A stretch of 11,439 bases of DNA from positions 1 through 11,439 of the forward strand of contig JAADFP010000046.1 of assembly GCA_013152825.1 (NCBI GenBank). The letters run 5' to 3'. The first letter of the stretch is position 1. Every line of letters starts with the position of its first letter. Of this stretch, positions 8,021 to 11,439 are shown piece after piece. The position numbers were made by a program, and so were the translations under genes. The stretch comes from Caldisericota bacterium (GTDB lineage Bacteria > CAIJMQ01 > JAADFP01). A model generated the notes under the pieces. It saw only the letters and a program-made list of their open reading frames with translations, was not told where the DNA came from and ran no database searches.

Positions 8021-8320
8021 TTATTCGGGCAGTGAAGAGATAAGGGTATCCAATTTTCTTTCCCATTCCTTTTTTTCTTTAGCAAGCTTCTTTTTCTCCG
8101 CGAAAAGCTCATCCGAGATTTCCAGGAGAAGGAGGAGAACTTTCCTTAAGAAGGAGGGCTCTGCTATTCTGGAGGCTTTGCTTTCGATAAATTTTACCAG
8201 CGACTCCAGATACTCAGGACTCTTATCTGTCCGAATGATTAAGTCCTGACCTAAGATGCGAAAATGGTAGCTTTTATCTCTTGGAGTACTGTCTTGCCCG
8301 GCGAGCTTTCCTGAGCCCAT
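8021..8320 (-). CDS. zapA: ZapA-like cell division protein
   Basis: ZapA is a small cytoplasmic coiled-coil protein that binds FtsZ and cross-links its filaments at the division ring. This 99-residue product fits the family length. Residues 18-30 (YHFRILGQDLIIR) match the first strand pair. SPEYLESLVKFIESKASRI (34-52) matches the EYL-helix, and a long helix at about 57-95 (LLLLLEISDELFAEKKKLAKEK) looks like the dimerisation coiled coil. The ATG at 8318-8320 has GGAG about 10 nt upstream and no internal alternative start before the conserved part, so the 47-nt overlap with rpsI appears genuine. The family is divergent, so the call rests on pattern and length rather than on catalytic residues. 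Confidence 0.75.
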   Translation of the reverse strand: MGSGKLAGQDSTPRDKSYHFRILGQDLIIRTDKSPEYLESLVKFIESKASRIAEPSFLRKVLLLLLEISDELFAEKKKLAKEKKEWERKLDTLISSLPE

Positions 8321-8657
8321 ACTTCTTTCTCTCCTTCTTCCGGGGATCTCGCTTCAGGAAACCTTTTTTCTTAAGTGAATCTTTCAGCTCTCCTTCTGCT
8401 TCTACCAGGGCTCTGGCAATTCCCAGAGTAATTGCCCCTGCCTGCCCGGAAATGCCGCCGCCTGAGACTGTTGCCTTGATATTAAATTTTTCCTTGACTC
8501 CGGTAATTTCCAGTGGCTCGAGTATCAATTTCTGGTGGTCCAGGCGAGGGAAATATTCTTCCAGAGCTTTCCCATTTATCTTTATTTTTCCTTCCCCCGG
8601 TTCCAACCATACCCGGGCTACTGATTCTTTTCTTCTTCCGGTAGCATAATAACTCAT
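8274..8657 (-). CDS. rpsI: 30S ribosomal protein S9
   Basis: S9 is a small-subunit head protein whose C-terminal tail contacts P-site tRNA. The 127-residue product shows YATGRRKESVARVWL at the N-terminus and INGKALEEYF. It continues with the conserved SGGGISGQAGAITLGIARAL (65-84), followed by LKKKGFLKRDPRKKERKKYG and the invariant tail ending in QYSKR. AAGGAG at 8666-8671 lies 8 nt before the ATG, inside the end of rplM, with a 3-nt gap between the two genes. The pairing with rplM is the near-universal bacterial order and indicates coordinated expression. Confidence 0.98.
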   Translation of the reverse strand: MSYYATGRRKESVARVWLEPGEGKIKINGKALEEYFPRLDHQKLILEPLEITGVKEKFNIKATVSGGGISGQAGAITLGIARALVEAEGELKDSLKKKGFLKRDPRKKERKKYGLRKARRARQYSKR

Positions 8658-8660
8658 CTT

Positions 8661-9152
8661 TTAAGCTCCTTCCTGACTGTTGTTCACCGAGGTAATAATA
8701 TCAGGACGTGAAGAGACCAATTCTATATATTGAGGATTTTGGGCCTGGTGAGGATGGGTATTTCCTTTATAAACCTTGAGCTTTTTGAACATCTTCCTGC
8801 CCAGCGGAGTTTTAGGAAGCATTCCTTTTACAGCATGCTGTATAATCTCTTCGGGGTGCTTTTTTCTCAGATCCTCCACGGTTTTGCTCTTTAATCCTCC
8901 AACATATCCTGAATGATGGTAATATCTTTTCTCTTTTTCTTTTTTCCCGGTTAATTTAACCTTTTCTGCGTTAATTACTACCACGTAATCTCCCAGGTCA
9001 AGATGGGGGGTGTATTGTGGCTTATGTTTTCCTTGCAGAATCTTGGCTATCTGGGAAGCCAGCCTTCCCAGCACTTTACCTTCTGCATCTACAAGGTACC
9101 AGGAATGGGAAATCTCTTCTAAATCTTTTTTCTTGGGAAAGTAAGTTCTCAT
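8661..9152 (-). CDS. rplM: 50S ribosomal protein L13
   Basis: L13 is an early-assembling large-subunit protein. Family features in the 163-residue product are WYLVDAEGKVLGRLAS (18-33), ILQGKHKPQYTP, DLGDYVVVINAEKVKLTGKK, YYHHSGYVGGLK, VKGMLPKTPLGRKMFKKLKVY and NTHPHQAQNP. The protein is about 20 residues longer than the common length near 142, mostly from a C-terminal tail (SSRPDIITSVNNSQEGA) that also encodes the rpsI ribosome binding site. The start overlaps the stop of the upstream TPR gene as ATGA, with GGAG at 9161-9164, which implies translational coupling to that gene. Confidence 0.98.
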   Translation of the reverse strand: MRTYFPKKKDLEEISHSWYLVDAEGKVLGRLASQIAKILQGKHKPQYTPHLDLGDYVVVINAEKVKLTGKKEKEKRYYHHSGYVGGLKSKTVEDLRKKHPEEIIQHAVKGMLPKTPLGRKMFKKLKVYKGNTHPHQAQNPQYIELVSSRPDIITSVNNSQEGA

Positions 9153-9720
9153 TTTAATTTCTCCAGCATTCTTTTTGCTTCGCCAACAAATTCACTATCT
9201 GGATACATCTCCAGCAATCTCCTCAATTCTACCTCCGCTTTACCGTATTCTTTCAAAAAAGCGAAGTATATTCTACCCAACCTGAATTGAGCATCATCTG
9301 CCTTTTCAGCTTGCGGATACCAATTTGGCGAAAAATTCCAATAGCTTTGTTCAGGTATTCTCTCTTTTCCTTTTCTCCTGTTGCCTCAAAAATACCTTTA
9401 TGCTGCCACTTCCAGCCTTCCCGAAATAACCGGGCAGCGTCAAGATTTACTGTGGCCTGCTCTACTCCTCTCCCTATTTCTTTTTTCTCCCTTTCCAGCC
9501 TTTCGATCTCACGTCGGTAAAATTCTATTACCTTTTTTCGGTTATCTAATTCTTCTTCCTGATTTTTGATAATATTCCAGAGAACGTCACCTGCTTCTTT
9601 ATATCTACCTTTTTCCCATAATTCCTTAGCTCTCTCTTTCTCTCCGCCGTAAAGAGGATAAAACAGGGCGAAAAAGAAAAGAGAGCTAACGCATATCCTT
9701 ACGAATGGTAATAATTTCAT
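9149..9720 (-). pseudogene. Exported TPR/coiled-coil protein, frame-disrupted as given
   Basis: I do not recognise a specific gene. The N-terminal part (9253-9720, up to 155 residues) has a signal peptide (MKLL, hydrophobic 5-24, likely cut after YG at 24-25). A TPR-like helix pair (EKERAKELWEKGRYKEAGDV) and a charged coiled coil at about 53-83 follow. After KAIGIF the frame degenerates. From about 9335 downward another frame carries NWYPQAEKADDAQFRLGRIYF and AEVELRRLLEMYPDSEF, which are two clear TPR motifs, and ends KRMLEKLK at a TGA (9149-9151) overlapping the rplM ATG. The joined protein would be about 190 residues: a periplasmic TPR protein resembling YbgF/BamD-type repeats, role unknown. 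The start overlaps clpP by 35 nt with a poor SD. A sequencing error could also explain the break. Confidence 0.75.
9318..9335 (-). other. Probable frame-disruption point in the TPR gene
   Basis: The N-terminal frame (IFRQI) and the C-terminal frame (NWYPQ) meet over this stretch, which includes a run of five T on the coding strand (9331-9335). Restoring the frame needs a net gain of 1 nt modulo 3. A single extra T gives IF-SPNWYPQ. Seven added bases (AATT plus three) would give FRQI-x-NWYPQ, which keeps the TPR register. Confidence 0.55.
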
Positions 9721-10276
9721 CTATAATTCCGTATTTCTTTGCTTCTTCCGGTGACATGAAAAAATCCCGGTCTGTATCTTTAGCCACCTTTTCAATAGGC
9801 TGTCCTGTATGATGAGCAAAGAGTTGGTTCAGCTTCTCCTTTGTCTGAAGTATTTCTTTTGCATGAATACTTATATCGGTTGCCTGGCCTGAGATAGCTC
9901 CTGCAGGCTGGTGGATTAGTATGCGGGAATGAGGCAGCGCCAAACGTTTCCCTTTTGCCCCTGCAGCAAGTAAAAGTGCAGCAGCACTTGCTGCCTGTCC
10001 CACGCAGATGGTGGAGACGTCAGGATTAATAAACTGCATGGTATCGTAAATAGCTAACCCGGAAGTTACGTATCCGCCGGGGCTATTAATATACAGGTAA
10101 ATATCTTTATCCGGGTCCTCTGATTCCAGGTAAAGTAACTGGGCAATAACCAGATTGGCTACGTTATCATCTATGGGTACACCCAGCATTACGATACGGT
10201 CCTTTAATAAGCGAGAAAATATGTCGTAAGCTCTTTCATACCTACCTGTTTGTTCTACTACTATGGGAACAAGCAT
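9686..10276 (-). CDS. clpP: ATP-dependent Clp protease proteolytic subunit ClpP
   Basis: ClpP is the cytoplasmic serine peptidase that assembles as two heptameric rings and degrades substrates fed by ClpX or ClpA/C unfoldases. I place the start at the ATG at 10274-10276. The longer open frame upstream is unlike the family and overlaps tig. The 196-residue protein begins LVPIVVEQTGRYERAYDIFSRLL with essentially no propeptide. The catalytic triad is S97 (in GQAASAAALLL), H122 (in RILIHQP) and D171 (in DTDRDFF). YINSPGGYVTSG at 62-73 and the handle region HAKEILQTKEKLN (138-150) are normal. AAGGAG at 10282-10287 sits in the last codons of tig. The tig-clpP pairing is common, but clpX does not follow here. 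Confidence 0.97.
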   Translation of the reverse strand: MLVPIVVEQTGRYERAYDIFSRLLKDRIVMLGVPIDDNVANLVIAQLLYLESEDPDKDIYLYINSPGGYVTSGLAIYDTMQFINPDVSTICVGQAASAAALLLAAGAKGKRLALPHSRILIHQPAGAISGQATDISIHAKEILQTKEKLNQLFAHHTGQPIEKVAKDTDRDFFMSPEEAKKYGIIDEIITIRKDMR

Positions 10277-10278
10277 TT

Positions 10279-11439
10279 CTACTCCTTTGGTATTATAATC
10301 CCTTTTTCTTCCTTCCATGCTTCTTTCTTTGCTCCTTTTTTCTGGGATAATTTCTTTGCTTCCTCTGGTGTAAGGATGAGTTTCTTTTTGGCCTTCTTTT
10401 TGGCGTTTTTCTTCAGGAATTCTATGACTTTTTCTCTCAACAGATGTTCTCTCAGATCCTCCTTCTTCTCTTCCGGTAGCCATTTCCTCTTTTCCTGAGG
10501 AGTACCTTCTTCTATGATTTGTTTTCGCTTTTTCTCCAGTTCCTCATCAGTAATCTCGAAACCTTCTTTCTTGGCTATCTCCTGTATAACCAGCATTTTT
10601 TTAACTTCCTGGGTGGCTATCTCTTTAGCTTTTTCATCGTCTATATTGGAGGCCCCCATTTTGTAATATTCGGTTATGTTTTTAAGCAGGGTAGGTGGTA
10701 CTTCTATCTTGGAGTTCTCTATTATCTTTTCTAAAATCTTATTCTCCAGCAAATCGTCTTCTCTTCTTCTGGCTAACTCTTCCAGCTCTTTCCTGATTTT
10801 ATCTTTTAATTCATCCACAGTTTTAAATCCACCCAGGGACTTAAGGGCGCTTTCGTCGAGGGTGATAAGGCGTTTTTCCTGCACATCCTTCAATTTCACT
10901 ACATAATCCAGATCTTCTTCTTTTACCCCGATTTTTTTCTCTTCACCCTTCTTCATCCCCACAATTGCCTTCTCTACCTCAGCGGGCAAAATTTCTTCTC
11001 CCAGGGTTATTTTAATTTCCCTGGCTGTCTGTAAGACCTTGCCATCCTTTTCAATGGTAACATCTAACAGTATTGTATCGCCCTTTGTGGCAGGCCTTTC
11101 TGTGGATTGAAACTGTGCCAATTCTTCCTTTTTCATCTCCACCACTGCTTCCACGTCTTCATCAGTAACTTCAACTTTTTCTACCTCTACTTCGATTCCT
11201 TTATATTCTCCGATTTCAGCAGGGGGAATTACTTCTACCGCCACTTTAAATTTAAATGGTTCTCCTTCTCGAAGACTGACCTCTTCAAATTTTGGAGAGC
11301 CGACTACCTGCAAACTCTCTTTCTCTATTGCTTGCTGGTAAAACTCTTCCAGCATCTTTTCTTTGACTTCAGCTTCTATTGCCTTGCCAAAGTGAAACTT
11401 CAATATGGTAAGAGGTACTTTCCCCTTGCGAAATCCAGG
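10279..11439 (-). CDS. tig: Trigger factor, 5'-truncated by the window edge
   Basis: Trigger factor is the ribosome-bound chaperone that receives nascent chains. The visible 386 residues begin in frame at the edge with PGFRKGKVP, the ribosome-binding signature, so about 40 residues are outside; a TTG at 11401-11403 is internal, not a start. The ribosome-binding domain runs to about 112, with IPPAEIGEYKGIEVE linking on. A PPIase/FKBP-like domain covers about 113-190 but is short and lacks the usual GxG/IPGFE elements, reading GEEILPAEVEKAIVGMKKGEE instead. The helical chaperone domain follows (about 195-343: FKTVDELKDKIRKEL, KIEVPPTLL, EGFEITDEELE). The last 45 residues are strongly Lys-rich. 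The TAG stop is 2 nt before the clpP ATG, and its last codons hold the clpP SD. Confidence 0.95.
   Translation of the reverse strand, partial: PGFRKGKVPLTILKFHFGKAIEAEVKEKMLEEFYQQAIEKESLQVVGSPKFEEVSLREGEPFKFKVAVEVIPPAEIGEYKGIEVEVEKVEVTDEDVEAVVEMKKEELAQFQSTERPATKGDTILLDVTIEKDGKVLQTAREIKITLGEEILPAEVEKAIVGMKKGEEKKIGVKEEDLDYVVKLKDVQEKRLITLDESALKSLGGFKTVDELKDKIRKELEELARRREDDLLENKILEKIIENSKIEVPPTLLKNITEYYKMGASNIDDEKAKEIATQEVKKMLVIQEIAKKEGFEITDEELEKKRKQIIEEGTPQEKRKWLPEEKKEDLREHLLREKVIEFLKKNAKKKAKKKLILTPEEAKKLSQKKGAKKEAWKEEKGIIIPKE
10282..10287 (-). promoter_or_regulatory. Ribosome binding site that decides the clpP start
   Basis: AAGGAG on the minus strand lies 5 nt before the ATG at 10274-10276 and inside the last codons of tig. 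It supports the short ClpP start over the longer open frame that reaches into tig. Confidence 0.8.

Noticed and set aside
10277..10483. Long basic N-terminal extension on ClpP
   Set aside because: It is the tig coding region read in another frame. A good SD precedes the internal ATG that gives a standard ClpP.

Overview
The window holds thirteen genes, all on the minus strand, packed with gaps of 0-91 nt or short overlaps. There are no tRNAs, rRNAs, CRISPR arrays, insertion sequences or phage genes, and no gene-free stretch longer than 100 nt. A secretin and a GspC-like protein imply a two-membrane (diderm) bacterium. A DXR-type gene implies the MEP route to isoprenoids, and a DapA implies lysine/diaminopimelate synthesis. 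Base composition is moderately AT-rich. The gene order matches no model genome that I can place confidently, so I suggest only an uncultured or deep-branching diderm lineage.

In transcription order (high to low coordinates) the window starts inside tig (trigger factor, 5' end outside the window) and continues with clpP. Next comes a small exported TPR protein gene that is frame-disrupted as given, then rplM, rpsI, a zapA-like gene and rpmA. After these come dxr (also frame-disrupted), the type II secretion genes gspC, gspD, gspE and gspF, and finally dapA, which ends 4 nt from the left edge. The run joins protein folding and proteolysis (tig, clpP), translation (L13, S9, L27), cell division (ZapA), isoprenoid precursors (Dxr), secretion across the outer membrane (GspCDEF) and lysine/peptidoglycan precursors (DapA). 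Many stops and starts overlap or abut (tig/clpP, clpP/TPR, TPR/rplM, rplM/rpsI, rpsI/zapA, dxr/gspC, gspC/gspD, gspD/gspE), so co-transcription and translational coupling are likely. The 91-nt gap before dapA is the most likely place for separate control.

I found no novel defence, mobile or biosynthetic system. The strongest unusual signals are two coding-frame lesions. In dxr, a perfect 10-bp tandem duplication shifts the frame, and removing one copy restores a canonical 387-residue reductoisomerase. In the TPR gene, the C-terminal part lies in another frame and ends in an ATGA overlap with rplM. The two TPR repeats align in register if 7 nt were lost between short repeats. Either these genes are really damaged or phase-variable in this organism, or the assembly is wrong at two places. 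Further points of interest are a reduced PPIase domain and a lysine-rich tail in trigger factor, and L27, DXR and ClpP genes separated from their usual partners.
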